NCBI GenBank assembly: GCA_963781805.1
Contig: CAWAHF010000004.1
Span: forward strand, 2,976,001-3,040,000
Length of the DNA: 64,000 nt
Source: JAFGPL01 sp963781805
GTDB taxonomy: Bacteria; Bacteroidota; Bacteroidia; Bacteroidales; UBA10428
Reading direction: 5' to 3'
Both the position numbers and the translations under genes were made by a program. The notes beneath the pieces are model-generated. The model was given only the letters and a program-made list of their open reading frames with translations. It was not told where the DNA came from and searched no databases. Numbering within the stretch: the first letter of the stretch is position 1; every line of letters starts with the position of its first letter. Positions 8,645-17,674 of the stretch are shown piece after piece.

Positions 8645-9556
8645 ATGAAGGCAAATAATATACTTGAAACGATAGGAAATACACCTCATCTGAAAATTAA
8701 TAATCTATTTCCTGAAGGATACGAGGTTTGGATTAAATTAGAACGTTCAAATCCCGGTGGGAGCATTAAAGACAGAATTGCCCTTTCGATGGTTGAGGAT
8801 GCAGAAAAAAAAGGAATCCTTAAAAAAGACTCGGTTATTGTTGAGCCGACTTCGGGCAATACAGGAATTGGATTAGCAATGGTCGCAGCAGTTAAAAAAT
8901 ATAAACTCATTCTGGTAATGCCCGAATCCTTTTCTGTTGAACGAAGAAAAATTATGTCTGCATTTGGAGCTGAATTTGAGTTAACACCTCGTGAAAAAGG
9001 GATGAAAGGCGCTATTGACAAAGCCAAAGAAATTGTTAGCAGTAATCCGAAAGCCTGGATGCCCTCACAATTTGACAATCCTGCCAACATCGACATACAT
9101 CGTAGGGCCACTGCTGCCGAGATAATTAAGGATTTCCCCGATGGATTTGATGTCCTGATTACGGGTGTTGGTACAGGCGGTCATATTACCGGAGTAGCCG
9201 AAGTTCTGAAAAAATCTTTTCCAAAACTACAGGTTTTTGCAGTGGAACCCGAACAATCTCCGGTAATCGGCGGAGGTCAACCCGGTCCGCATCCTATACA
9301 GGGGATTGGAGCCGGATTTATACCCCGTAATTTACATACCCAGTTACTCGATGGTACCATCCGGATATCAAAAGATGAAGCTTTTGAATATGCACATAAA
9401 GCTGCCAAAGAGGAAGGTCTGTTCGGAGGAATCTCTTCAGGAGCTACCCTGGCTGCCATTGGAAAGAAAATTAAAGAGTTGCCCGAGGGTGTAAAAATAA
9501 TCGGTTTCAATTACGATACGGGAGAAAGATATCTTTCTATTGAAGGATTATATTAA
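8645..9556 (+). CDS. cysK: Cysteine synthase (O-acetylserine sulfhydrylase)
   Basis: PLP enzyme joining sulfide to O-acetylserine. The N-terminal ETIGNTPHLKI, the PLP lysine in NPGGSIKDR (about residue 43), the substrate loop PTSGNTGIGLA and the phosphate-binding GVGTGGHITG are all visible. The C-terminus has GISSGA. At 303 residues it is the usual length. It lies just downstream of serine acetyltransferase. CysM-type activity with thiosulfate cannot be excluded from sequence. A terminator follows. Confidence 0.95.
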   Translation: MKANNILETIGNTPHLKINNLFPEGYEVWIKLERSNPGGSIKDRIALSMVEDAEKKGILKKDSVIVEPTSGNTGIGLAMVAAVKKYKLILVMPESFSVERRKIMSAFGAEFELTPREKGMKGAIDKAKEIVSSNPKAWMPSQFDNPANIDIHRRATAAEIIKDFPDGFDVLITGVGTGGHITGVAEVLKKSFPKLQVFAVEPEQSPVIGGGQPGPHPIQGIGAGFIPRNLHTQLLDGTIRISKDEAFEYAHKAAKEEGLFGGISSGATLAAIGKKIKELPEGVKIIGFNYDTGERYLSIEGLY

Positions 9557-9587
9557 AGTCTGTTCTTTTTTGTAACAAAAAATGTTC

Positions 9588-9620
9588 AACCCGGAATTCA
9601 ATTGAGATCCGGGTTTATTA
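9588..9620 (+). terminator. Terminator of cysK
   Basis: Stem AACCCGGA (9588-9595) with TCCGGGTT (9608-9615), 12-nt loop, then a T-rich stretch. Confidence 0.65.
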
Positions 9621-9651
9621 TTGTTTCTTCGAAGAGTTCAATTGTATGTAT

Positions 9652-9659
9652 TATTTTTG
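9652..9659 (+). promoter_or_regulatory. Probable -7 element of tatD
   Basis: TATTTTTG matches TAnnTTTG and lies 20 nt before the ATG chosen for tatD. This argues against the longer upstream reading frame. Confidence 0.5.
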
Positions 9660-9679
9660 TCTGCACAATAGTTTTACAG

Positions 9680-10450
9680 ATGATGTTTATCGATACGCAT
9701 ACCCATCTATATCTCGAAAATTTCAATCACGATAGAAAAGAGATAATTGAGAATGCAATTTCTCAAGGGGTAACAAAAATGGTGTTGCCTAATATTGATT
9801 CTGGAACGGTGAATGACTTAAAGACAATATGCAAAAAATTTCCTGAAAACCTGTATCCCTTAATAGGACTTCATCCTACTTCTGTAAAAAACAATTTTGA
9901 AACAGAACTTCAGATGGTAGTTTCGGAGCTAAATACTGAAACTTATTATGGAATTGGAGAAACCGGAATAGATTTATATTGGGATAAAACTTTCTTCGAA
10001 TTCCAGAAAAAGGCATTTGAATTTCAGATTAAACTTTCCATCGAGTATCAACTTCCAATAATCATTCATGCAAGGGAATCCATTGATGAGATATTTGATA
10101 TTCTTTCAATGTATAAAGGCGAAAATTTGAATGGCATCTTCCACGCATTTACGGGCACATCCGAACAAGCTTATTTTATCATTAATGAACTTGGATTTAA
10201 GCTGGGGATTGGAGGAATTGCAACTTTTAAAAATTCAGGACTTGATAAAGTTATTCAACAAATATCTTTGGAAAATATGGTTCTGGAAACGGATTCTCCA
10301 TTTCTGGCGCCTGTACCTTACAGAGGAAAAAGAAACGAAAGCGGATACATTTTACTAATCGCTGAGAAAATTGCACAAATTCATAATTGCAGTCTGGAAG
10401 ATGTTGCAGAAATTACCTCAGCAAATGCTATGAAGTTATTTCACATATAA
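9680..10450 (+). CDS. TatD-family metal-dependent hydrolase
   Basis: Amidohydrolase-fold protein of the TatD/YcfH family; members have 3'-5' DNase activity. Metal ligands are visible in MFIDTHTHL (N-terminus), GETGID, IIHARES, HAFTG and the final ETDSPFLAP. At 256 residues from the ATG at 9680 it is the normal length. The frame is open for another 26 codons upstream, but that part is not conserved-looking and overlaps the promoter. Substrate is not predictable beyond the family. Confidence 0.92.
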   Translation: MMFIDTHTHLYLENFNHDRKEIIENAISQGVTKMVLPNIDSGTVNDLKTICKKFPENLYPLIGLHPTSVKNNFETELQMVVSELNTETYYGIGETGIDLYWDKTFFEFQKKAFEFQIKLSIEYQLPIIIHARESIDEIFDILSMYKGENLNGIFHAFTGTSEQAYFIINELGFKLGIGGIATFKNSGLDKVIQQISLENMVLETDSPFLAPVPYRGKRNESGYILLIAEKIAQIHNCSLEDVAEITSANAMKLFHI

Positions 10451-10496
10451 TTCTTTTGTTATATGAAAAATCATACGATTAAAAATTCCAAATTGC

Positions 10497-10504
10497 TAAA
10501 TTTG
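10497..10504 (+). promoter_or_regulatory. Probable -7 element of ansA
   Basis: TAAATTTG matches TAnnTTTG, 27 nt before the ansA ATG. Confidence 0.5.
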
Positions 10505-10531
10505 GACTATCATGTTTTTATGTTTTCCTAA

Positions 10532-11569
10532 ATGTCAAACACTAAAATTTCGATTTTAATTATTTACACAGGTGGAACAATAGGAATGGTGAAAGACAAC
10601 CGTACAGGTGTGTTAAAACCTTTCCGTTTTGAACGAATTCTCGAAGCTGTTCCCGAACTGAGAAAATTTGGTTTCTATCTTTCTTCATTTGCCTTCGATC
10701 CTCCTATAGATTCCTCTAATGTAAATCCGGAAGTATGGATAAAAATTGCAAGCATTATCGAAACTAATTATAATCAGTTCGAAGGGTTCATTATACTGCA
10801 TGGAACAGATACGATGGCCTATTCAGCTTCTGCATTGAGTTTTATGTTGGAGAATCTTGGCAAACCGGTTATATTCACCGGTTCACAAATACCAATTGAT
10901 ACACCCCGTACGGATGGCAAAGAAAATCTGATAGCTTCACTTGAGATTGCAGCATCTATGAATGGCGATTCAGCTATAGTGCCTGAAGTATGCATTTTCT
11001 TTGAGAACAAATTACTGAGAGGCAATCGCACATCAAAGTACAATGTGGAAGATTTTAATGCATTTCGTTCTTCAAATTATCCCGCACTTGCTGAAAGCGG
11101 TATACGTATCAAATTTAATTATCCGAACATTATTTCTCCTGTAGATAAAAATGCACCATTTATCGTCCACAAGCATCTTGATACAAACATTGCCGTATTA
11201 AAGTTTTTTCCGGGAATTAACAAATCCCTTGTAAGCGCTATCATCAATACTCCCGGATTAAAAGCACTAATTATCGAAACATTTGGAGCAGGGAATGCTC
11301 CCAGTTCTGAATGGCTGATTGAGGAACTTCGACAGGCATTAAATAAAGGGATTATTATTCTTAATATTACCCAATGCAGAACCGGAAGGGTGGAAATGGG
11401 AATATATGAAACCAGTGTTGAACTGGCAAAATGCGGTGTTATAGGAGGACATGATATTACAACAGAAGCTGCAGTAGCCAAGCTTATGTTTCTATTGGCA
11501 AAAGATATTTCAAAAGAGGATCTTGTATTATATCTAAATTCCTCACTCAGGGGAGAAATAACCCTTTAA
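10532..11569 (+). CDS. ansA: Type I L-asparaginase
   Basis: Hydrolyses asparagine to aspartate and ammonia. The first catalytic threonine is in YTGGTIGMV near the N-terminus and the second in ILHGTDTMAYSASAL. TGSQIPI and the later GAGNAPSS are also typical. There is no signal peptide, so it is the cytoplasmic type I enzyme; at 345 residues it has the family length. It has its own promoter and no linked genes. The next feature is a tRNA gene. Confidence 0.94.
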   Translation: MSNTKISILIIYTGGTIGMVKDNRTGVLKPFRFERILEAVPELRKFGFYLSSFAFDPPIDSSNVNPEVWIKIASIIETNYNQFEGFIILHGTDTMAYSASALSFMLENLGKPVIFTGSQIPIDTPRTDGKENLIASLEIAASMNGDSAIVPEVCIFFENKLLRGNRTSKYNVEDFNAFRSSNYPALAESGIRIKFNYPNIISPVDKNAPFIVHKHLDTNIAVLKFFPGINKSLVSAIINTPGLKALIIETFGAGNAPSSEWLIEELRQALNKGIIILNITQCRTGRVEMGIYETSVELAKCGVIGGHDITTEAAVAKLMFLLAKDISKEDLVLYLNSSLRGEITL

Positions 11570-11631
11570 TAATTTGGAATTGATTTTTTTTTCGTAATTT
11601 TCCGCCTTGAAAAAAAAGAGGGTTCTTTGAG

Positions 11632-11719
11632 GGAGAGGTGGCCGAGTGGACTAAGGCGCACGCCTGGAGAGCGTGTTATCGTCAAAAGCGATACGCGGGT
11701 TCGAATCCCGCTCTCTCCG
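11632..11719 (+). tRNA. tRNA-Ser (GGA)
   Basis: Full class II cloverleaf of 88 nt. Acceptor GGAGAGG pairs with TCTCTCC, anticodon stem CACGC/GCGTG encloses loop CTGGAGA with anticodon GGA at 11666-11668, the variable arm is long, and the T-arm is GCGGG-TTCGAAT-CCCGC. CCA is not encoded. A near-consensus promoter (TTTG at 11573, N18, TAATTTTC) lies just upstream. Confidence 0.97.
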
Positions 11720-11928
11720 CAGGCAAATAATAAAAGTAAATTAAAATATTTTGATTAAGTTTGCCGCTAGAGAGGATTCGAATCATATTACGAAATGAAT
11801 ATATCAGATATTCAGTGTGATATTAGTTAATCCTGCCTCTATATTTATTTAATTAAACTTGTGATTTATAAATATTTAAAATAAATTCGAAACAAATTAA
11901 TAATTATTAAAAATTCAATAAACAGGTC

Positions 11929-12744
11929 ATGAAAAAAATTTGTATTTTTTTAGCAGTATTAGGGATACTTACTTTCGGAGTATCAAAAGCACTTAATGCT
12001 CAGGCAGCTGGTTCACAAGTGGCTACAGGAACAGTTGACTCGATGAAAACTGATACCGCCAAGGTAGCGCCTGCAAGTGCATCTACAGAAGAAACTGTAC
12101 CAGAAAGAGTTCCTCTTCATCAACAAATTAAGAAAGAATTTATTGCTGGTGGAGCAGGATTTATGGCTACAATTTTATTGTGCTTTATTTTTGGGTTAGC
12201 ATTGGCAATTGAAAGAATTATTTACCTGAACCTATCAACCACAAATACAAACAAACTGCTTGATAAAGTTGAAGAAGCCCTTGAATCAGGCGGAGTGGAA
12301 GCAGCCAAAGAAGTATGCCGGAATACACGCGGACCTGTTGCAAGTATTTTCTATCAGGGACTCGACCGAATAGATCAGGGTCTTGATATAGTTGAAAAAT
12401 CCATTATTTCTTATGGAAGCGTCCAGATGGGTTTGCTTGAAAAGAATCTAAGCTGGATCTCATTGTTTATTACCATCGCTCCTATGTTGGGGTTCTTGGG
12501 TACGGTAATAGGTATGATCATGGCATTTGATACTATCAACCAGCTTGGCGATATCAATGCTTCCGCAGTTGCAGGCCCTATTGGTGTTGCCTTGATTACA
12601 ACTGCCGGTGGTCTTATTGTTGCCTCTATCCTTCAGGTATTCTACAATTACATCATTTCAAAAATTGATGGAATTGTTAATACCATGGAAGATTCTTCTA
12701 TTACATTGATGGATATTTTAATTAAACACAATCTAAAAAAATAA
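11929..12744 (+). CDS. exbB: MotA/TolQ/ExbB proton-channel protein
   Basis: Inner-membrane proton-channel subunit that, with ExbD, energises TonB-dependent transport. A signal-like hydrophobic N-terminus (to about residue 25) is followed by an acidic linker, a TM segment at about 74-96, and two more TMs in the conserved domain with IAPMLGFLGTVIGMIMAF and GPIGVALITTAGGLIVAS. The N-terminal extension (~70 residues) is typical of Bacteroidota ExbB. It is the first gene of an operon with a membrane protein and exbD genes. The 210 nt between tRNA-Ser and this gene contain no clear promoter motif. Confidence 0.93.
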   Translation: MKKICIFLAVLGILTFGVSKALNAQAAGSQVATGTVDSMKTDTAKVAPASASTEETVPERVPLHQQIKKEFIAGGAGFMATILLCFIFGLALAIERIIYLNLSTTNTNKLLDKVEEALESGGVEAAKEVCRNTRGPVASIFYQGLDRIDQGLDIVEKSIISYGSVQMGLLEKNLSWISLFITIAPMLGFLGTVIGMIMAFDTINQLGDINASAVAGPIGVALITTAGGLIVASILQVFYNYIISKIDGIVNTMEDSSITLMDILIKHNLKK

Positions 12745-12749
12745 CCATT

Positions 12750-13196
12750 ATGATAAATAATTATCAAAAGATAGCAACCATATTATTCTATGTTCTAATG
12801 GCTGTTGCCGTAATCTTCGGACTCATCTTTTATTTAGGTAAAGTGGTTCCGGGAACAAAAGGAACAAATATGGAAGAGCCTTTGATTACAAACAAATTCC
12901 TTGTACTTACTTACATCTATTTTGGCATTGCTGCCTTATTGACCATTCTCTTCCCGGTGATATATATTATTACGCACCCTACAAAGGTTAAGGGAGTATT
13001 AATATCCTTGCTAGCATTTGCCCTGATAGTATTGATAGCGTACCTTATGAGTTCAGGGAAGCAGCTTCCTGATAATCCTGAAATATCTACCACAACAATG
13101 AAATTAGTAGATACAGGCTTGAAATCATCTTATATCTTTCTTGCCCTGGCATTTATAGGTATACTTTATTCTGAATTGTCAAGTATTTTTAGATAG
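12750..13196 (+). CDS. Four-TM membrane protein of the exb operon
   Basis: A 148-residue protein with four predicted membrane segments (about residues 7-29, 50-70, 78-97, 124-145) and short loops. I know no function. It sits 5 nt after exbB and about 55 nt before the first exbD, so it is probably co-transcribed. Similar small membrane proteins occur between exbB and exbD in other Bacteroidota, which suggests an accessory role in the energy-transducing complex; that is inference. Confidence 0.75.
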   Translation: MINNYQKIATILFYVLMAVAVIFGLIFYLGKVVPGTKGTNMEEPLITNKFLVLTYIYFGIAALLTILFPVIYIITHPTKVKGVLISLLAFALIVLIAYLMSSGKQLPDNPEISTTTMKLVDTGLKSSYIFLALAFIGILYSELSSIFR

Positions 13197-13252
13197 AAAT
13201 AACACCAGACTGGTATAATTTTTGTACTGGTTATGGTATAAATTTGAGTAAT

Positions 13253-13849
13253 ATGGCTAGAAGATTACCTGAAGTAAATGCTGCCTCCATGGCAGATATC
13301 GCATTTCAGTTGTTGATTTTTTTCATTATCTCTACCACAATGGATACGGATAAAGGTCTGTTTCGTAAATTGCCGCCTATGCCTGAAAATAATGAAATAG
13401 AGCAACAAGAGGTTAAAGACCGAAATGTATTTGTTGTGTTGGTGAATCGTGATAATCAGCTACTTGTTGAAAATAAGCCTACCGATATCAGGGATTTGAG
13501 AACAAAAGCAAAAGAGTTTATTGATAATCCGAACAACGCGCCAGATTTACCTGAAAAAGTAATGACCGAGGTGCCTTTTTTTGGAATGGTACCGATAACC
13601 AAATTTCACGTCATTTCACTTCAAAATGACCGGGGAACTTCATATAAGACGTATCTGGCGGTTCAGAACGAGCTTACCGGCGCATACAATGAACTCAGAG
13701 ATGCGTTGGCGTTGAAAAAGTTTCATAAAAAGTATGATGACCTTAAAGGTGGTGATGAAAATGAAGAATCTCCCGAAAAGAAGGCGATAGATGAGATCTA
13801 TCCCTTAAGAATTTCTGAAGCTGAACCTAGAAATATAGGAGGAAATTAA
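13253..13849 (+). CDS. exbD: ExbD/TolR-family protein 1
   Basis: Single TM near the N-terminus carrying the essential aspartate (SMADIAFQLLIFFIIST), then a periplasmic domain. About 198 residues from the ATG at 13253; a TTG 9 nt upstream is possible. This is the long Bacteroidota form with a C-terminal extension (QNELTGAYNELRDALALKKF, ending in YPLRISEAEPRNIGGN). The stator partner of ExbB for proton-driven TonB coupling. The second exbD begins 1 nt after its stop. Confidence 0.92.
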   Translation: MARRLPEVNAASMADIAFQLLIFFIISTTMDTDKGLFRKLPPMPENNEIEQQEVKDRNVFVVLVNRDNQLLVENKPTDIRDLRTKAKEFIDNPNNAPDLPEKVMTEVPFFGMVPITKFHVISLQNDRGTSYKTYLAVQNELTGAYNELRDALALKKFHKKYDDLKGGDENEESPEKKAIDEIYPLRISEAEPRNIGGN

Positions 13850-13850
13850 C

Positions 13851-14336
13851 ATGGCAAGATTTAGAAAAAAAGGAAAAATCAGTCTGCCCGCAGTATCAAC
13901 ATCTTCAATGCCGGATATAGTATTTCTGTTGCTGATTTTCTTCATTATTTCCTCAACATTAAGGCAAACAGATCTGAAAGTTAAATTTCTAACTCCCTTT
14001 GGGACTGAAATTAAGAAACTTGAAAAAAAATCGTTGGTTAGTTATATCTATATCGGGAAACCCAGCGATACCAAAAAGTATGGTACAGCACCGCGCATCC
14101 AGTTAAATGACGCTTTTGCTTCACCAAATATGATTCGGGAATTTATTGCCAGTGAAAGGCAAAAAAGGTCGGAAGCTGACAGAAATAAGATGGCGGTATC
14201 AATTAAGGCTGACGGAGATATTGATATGGGGATTATTACCGATGTTAAACAGGAACTTAGAAAGGCGAGTGCCTTAAAAGTTAATTATTCAACCAGAAGT
14301 GGAACTGAACAGATGATTTTTAAAAATCTGAGATAG
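13851..14336 (+). CDS. exbD: ExbD/TolR-family protein 2
   Basis: Short ExbD (161 residues) with TM motif SSMPDIVFLLLIFFIISST including the proton-relay aspartate. The periplasmic domain ends with KQELRKASALKVNYST, close to the usual ExbD C-terminus. It directly follows the long ExbD, and paired exbD genes of this kind are common in Bacteroidota; they may form a mixed stator. A strong terminator follows, so the broken third copy downstream is outside this transcript. Confidence 0.93.
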   Translation: MARFRKKGKISLPAVSTSSMPDIVFLLLIFFIISSTLRQTDLKVKFLTPFGTEIKKLEKKSLVSYIYIGKPSDTKKYGTAPRIQLNDAFASPNMIREFIASERQKRSEADRNKMAVSIKADGDIDMGIITDVKQELRKASALKVNYSTRSGTEQMIFKNLR

Positions 14337-14357
14337 TTGTACTTAAAAAATTACATT

Positions 14358-14387
14358 AAAAGCTGCCCAATCAGGCAGCTTTTTTTT
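14358..14387 (+). terminator. Terminator of the exb operon
   Basis: Perfect ten-base stem AAAAGCTGCC (14358-14367) / GGCAGCTTTT (14374-14383), 6-nt loop, T tract. Confidence 0.9.
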
Positions 14388-14450
14388 ATACATTGTTCCT
14401 TGGCATGGATTTTGGTTTTAATTTGCTATTAAACCACTAAAATTAAAGCC

Positions 14451-15026
14451 ATGAGACACCGATATGTAAATGAAATTAATGCCGGTTCAATGGCCGACAT
14501 TGCTTTCCTGCTTTTAATCTTTTTTGTCATTGCCACCACGATGGATGTTGATCAGGGTATACTAAGAAAATTGCCTCCATATAATAACCACCCTCCACCA
14601 GTTAATTCCAATAAAAGAAATACGTTTGTGGTATTGATTAACAACAGGAATGAACTTTTTGTACAGAATAAACGACTGGATATTTCAGAATTAAAATCTA
14701 CTGCCAAAAAATTCATTGGGAATCCGGACAATGAAAATTCGTTGCCCGAAAGATTTGAAACAGAAATACCGTATCTTGGGAAAGTGTAATTCACCAAAAA
14801 TCATGTCATTTCAATCCAAAATGACCGAGGTACACGCTATGGTTCATATCTGGCTGTACAAAATGAACTGGCAGCTGCCTATAATGAATTGAGAAATGAA
14901 TTATCGATTCATTATTTCCGGATTAAATATTCCGACCTTGGTGAAAAAAGGAAGGAATCTATTGATATAGTTTATCCCTTAAGGATTTCAGAAGCTAATC
15001 CGGTGGATATAGTTGGGCAGCATTGA
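14451..15026 (+). pseudogene. Third exbD, interrupted by one in-frame stop
   Basis: A paralogue of the first exbD. It opens RHRYVNEINAGSMADIAFLLLIFFVIATTMDVD and stays collinear with that protein throughout. At 14787-14789 a TAA replaces the codon aligned with Pro in GMVPITKFH. The same frame then continues FTKNHVISIQNDRG through YPLRISEANPVDI to a TGA at 15024-15026. No frameshift is needed, so a single substitution or readthrough separates it from an intact 191-residue protein. The 112-residue product keeps the TM and part of the periplasmic domain. It stands alone between the operon terminator and the glycosyltransferase. Confidence 0.85.
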
Positions 15027-15232
15027 TTATAGATGCAATCAATTATCCGTCAATTAGTTTTGGACGATAAAATTTTGTTTATCAATATTTTGTGTCGTTG
15101 CATTAGATTTCCGTGACATTTTTATAATTTTTACTTTCCAACCCGGTTAAGGATATTTTTAGCTATTTGCCAACTGTATTTGCAAAGCATAAAAATCTTT
15201 AATAACATTGCGATACAAGAAATGACACGCAA

Positions 15233-16378
15233 TTGAAAGTGAATATCCTGAATTATCTGTCTAATAATGTTGAACTTATCTTTATTGGATTATTTGCAGT
15301 TTCGCTCCTGATGCAACTAATATATTACCTGTATATTTATTCAAAATTTTTATTCTATAAAAAGAATAAGGTAAGCGTAGATCAAATACCCATCTCGGTA
15401 GTAATTTGTGCAAGAAATGAAGCTGATAATCTGGATCAAAATCTGCCTGTTATCCTTACACAGGATTATCCAAGTTATGAGGTTATTGTTGTTAATGACT
15501 GTTCTAATGATCATACCGATGAAGTATTGGGAAAGTATCTGAAGAAATTTAAACACTTTCGTATTACCAATATTAACGAAGACAAAAAATTTTCACACGG
15601 TAAAAAATTAGCCCTGACCATTGGAATTAAGGCAGCTAAAAATGAAATTCTGGTTCTGACCGATGCAGATTGTCAGCCAGCCGGTAATCAATGGCTGACT
15701 AAAATTCAACAAAACTTTACGAAGGAAAAATCAATTGTTCTGGGTTATGGTGGTTATATAAGAAGAAAAAGTCTTCTGAATAATTATATCCGCTATGATA
15801 CACTCATCATAGCACTGCAGTATTTCAGTTATGCTATTGCAGGCAATGCTTATATGGGTATAGGAAGAAATCTTGCATACAGAAAATCTCTTTTCTTTGC
15901 AAATAAGGGATTTGCAAAGCATTATCACGTGCTTTCCGGTGATGATGATCTTTTTGTCAATGAGTCAGCGACAAACACCAATACTGCTGTGGAATTTTCT
16001 AATGAAAGTCATACCCGTTCCGAAGCAGAAAAAACACTAAAAGAATGGATTAAACAAAAAAGAAGACATCTGACCACCGGATCTCTTTATAAATTTAAAC
16101 ATAAGTTTTTATTGGGAGGTGAGTCTTTAAGTCGCTTTATGTACTATGCAACATTTACAGTTCTTGTAGCTGCCTACCCTTTCTCAAAATATATTTTAGG
16201 TGCATTTGGAGTCAGACTGCTAGTACAACTACTTTACATAAAAAAAACAATGAAGCTTTTGAATGAGAAGAATTTGTTAGTATCTTCACTTTTTTATGAT
16301 GTTTTTTCATTGCTTATTAATTTTATACTTTTCTTTTCAAACAGATTAAGATTCAAGAGGCGAAGACAATGGAAGTAA
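15233..16378 (+). CDS. Membrane-anchored family 2 glycosyltransferase
   Basis: A 381-residue inverting glycosyltransferase with an N-terminal TM (about 14-34) and hydrophobic segments near the C-terminus. The GT2 core starts ISVVICARNEADNL, with EVIVVNDCSND and LTDADCQP as nucleotide-sugar/metal motifs, and KQKRRHLTTG as the Q/RxxR-type acceptor region. Acceptor and sugar are unknown. The start is unusual: no ATG precedes the TM, and I use TTG at 15233 (GTG at 15239 is an alternative). It overlaps the sigma-factor gene by 10 nt. Confidence 0.83.
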   Translation: MKVNILNYLSNNVELIFIGLFAVSLLMQLIYYLYIYSKFLFYKKNKVSVDQIPISVVICARNEADNLDQNLPVILTQDYPSYEVIVVNDCSNDHTDEVLGKYLKKFKHFRITNINEDKKFSHGKKLALTIGIKAAKNEILVLTDADCQPAGNQWLTKIQQNFTKEKSIVLGYGGYIRRKSLLNNYIRYDTLIIALQYFSYAIAGNAYMGIGRNLAYRKSLFFANKGFAKHYHVLSGDDDLFVNESATNTNTAVEFSNESHTRSEAEKTLKEWIKQKRRHLTTGSLYKFKHKFLLGGESLSRFMYYATFTVLVAAYPFSKYILGAFGVRLLVQLLYIKKTMKLLNEKNLLVSSLFYDVFSLLINFILFFSNRLRFKRRRQWK

Positions 16379-16968
16379 ATACCAACTTATCTGAGAAGGC
16401 GCAGAAAGATTATTTATTGGTACAAAAAGCTAATAACGGAGACCAAAAAGCTTATGCAGAATTACTGGGACGATATCGTGATGCAATTTACTATATGCTT
16501 CTTAAGATGGTTAATAATGCCAGCGATGCGGAAGACCTGACAATTGAAGCCTTTGGTAAGGCTTTTAAAAATATTCAGCAGTACGCTCCAAACTATGCAT
16601 TTAGTACCTGGTTATTTAAAATTGCCACAAATAATTGCATCGATTTTATAAGAAAGCGAAAAGCAAATCATGTTTCACTCGACCAAAATGACGATGAGCA
16701 TGAAAAAGCTTCCATGGATATTCAGTCACCCATCATGGATCCTGAAGAAACCATGATTAATGACCAAAAAATTAAGCTGATGCGTGCCGTGGTCGACAAA
16801 CTTAAACCCAGGTACCGAAAGCTTATCGAATTAAGATATTTCAAAGAATTATCGTACGAAGAAATTGCAGAGGAACTTGAACTCCCCATAGGTACGGTTA
16901 AAGCACAATTATTCAGAGCCAGGGAACTTCTTTACAATATTCTTAAAACGGTTAGTGGAAAGATGTAA
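16369..16968 (+). CDS. ECF-type sigma-70 factor
   Basis: A 199-residue RNA polymerase sigma factor with region 2 (YRDAIYYMLLKMVNNASDAEDLTIEAF, then FSTWLFKIATNNCIDFIRKRK) and region 4 (YRKLIELRYFKELSYEEIAEELELPIGTVKAQLFRAR), joined by an acidic linker. No anti-sigma gene is adjacent. The neighbours are a glycosyltransferase (overlapping by 10 nt) and rsmG. Sigma factors of this kind without an anti-sigma partner are widespread in Bacteroidota; its regulon is unknown. Confidence 0.93.
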   Translation: MEVNTNLSEKAQKDYLLVQKANNGDQKAYAELLGRYRDAIYYMLLKMVNNASDAEDLTIEAFGKAFKNIQQYAPNYAFSTWLFKIATNNCIDFIRKRKANHVSLDQNDDEHEKASMDIQSPIMDPEETMINDQKIKLMRAVVDKLKPRYRKLIELRYFKELSYEEIAEELELPIGTVKAQLFRARELLYNILKTVSGKM

Positions 16969-17019
16969 AAAATGTCATTTCTTAACATTCTTATTCTTCA
17001 TGCTGGGTGAGATTCTGAA

Positions 17020-17652
17020 ATGAAATTAATTACAAAATATTTCAATAACCTTAATAATAACCAGATAGAACAGTTTGAGAAACTTGAAGGAATCTACCGG
17101 TTATGGAATTCCAAAATAAATGTTATTTCAAGAAAGGATATTGATCAGATCTATCTTCATCATGTATTACACTCTCTCTCAATTGCTGCAATAACTCAAT
17201 TTAAGGAAGGAACCGGTATATTAGATGCGGGCACTGGTGGTGGCTTTCCTGGAATTCCATTAGCAATCGTCTTTCCTCATGTACAATTTGTACTTGCAGA
17301 TTCCATAACGAAAAAAATTAAAGTGGTACGGACAGTTGTTCAGGAACTTGGGTTGGGAAATTGCATGCCGGTAAATTCCAGGATTGAAGATATAGATATG
17401 AAATTCGATTTTATAGTCAGCAGGGCTGTAACAAAATTACCTGAATTTTTATGCTGGACAAAAAACAAAATAAAAACTCCCGGATTCAATACCTTCAATA
17501 ACGGAATATTTTATCTGAAAGGCGGAAATCTGGATGATGAATTGAATAAAATTAGTAATAAGCTGATGATATTTAATATCAACTCCTATTTTTCAGAAGA
17601 TTATTTTGAAACCAAAAAAATTGTATACATCGATTTGAGTAAGGACAACTAA
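17020..17652 (+). CDS. rsmG: 16S rRNA (guanine527-N7)-methyltransferase
   Basis: SAM methyltransferase that makes m7G527 in the 530 loop of 16S rRNA. Family motifs: WNSKINVISRKD, HHVLHSLSIA, the SAM motif ILDAGTGGGFPGIPLAI, and FIVSRAVTKLPEFL. The 210-residue length fits. It lies 51 nt after the sigma-factor gene on the same strand and converges on the phosphatase gene. Confidence 0.94.
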   Translation: MKLITKYFNNLNNNQIEQFEKLEGIYRLWNSKINVISRKDIDQIYLHHVLHSLSIAAITQFKEGTGILDAGTGGGFPGIPLAIVFPHVQFVLADSITKKIKVVRTVVQELGLGNCMPVNSRIEDIDMKFDFIVSRAVTKLPEFLCWTKNKIKTPGFNTFNNGIFYLKGGNLDDELNKISNKLMIFNINSYFSEDYFETKKIVYIDLSKDN

Positions 17653-17674
17653 AAGTTATTTTCAATAAAAGAAC

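Noticed and set aside
9602..9679. N-terminal extension of the TatD protein
   Set aside because: It overlaps the terminator of cysK and the tatD promoter, and TatD proteins start at the MFIDTHTHL motif.
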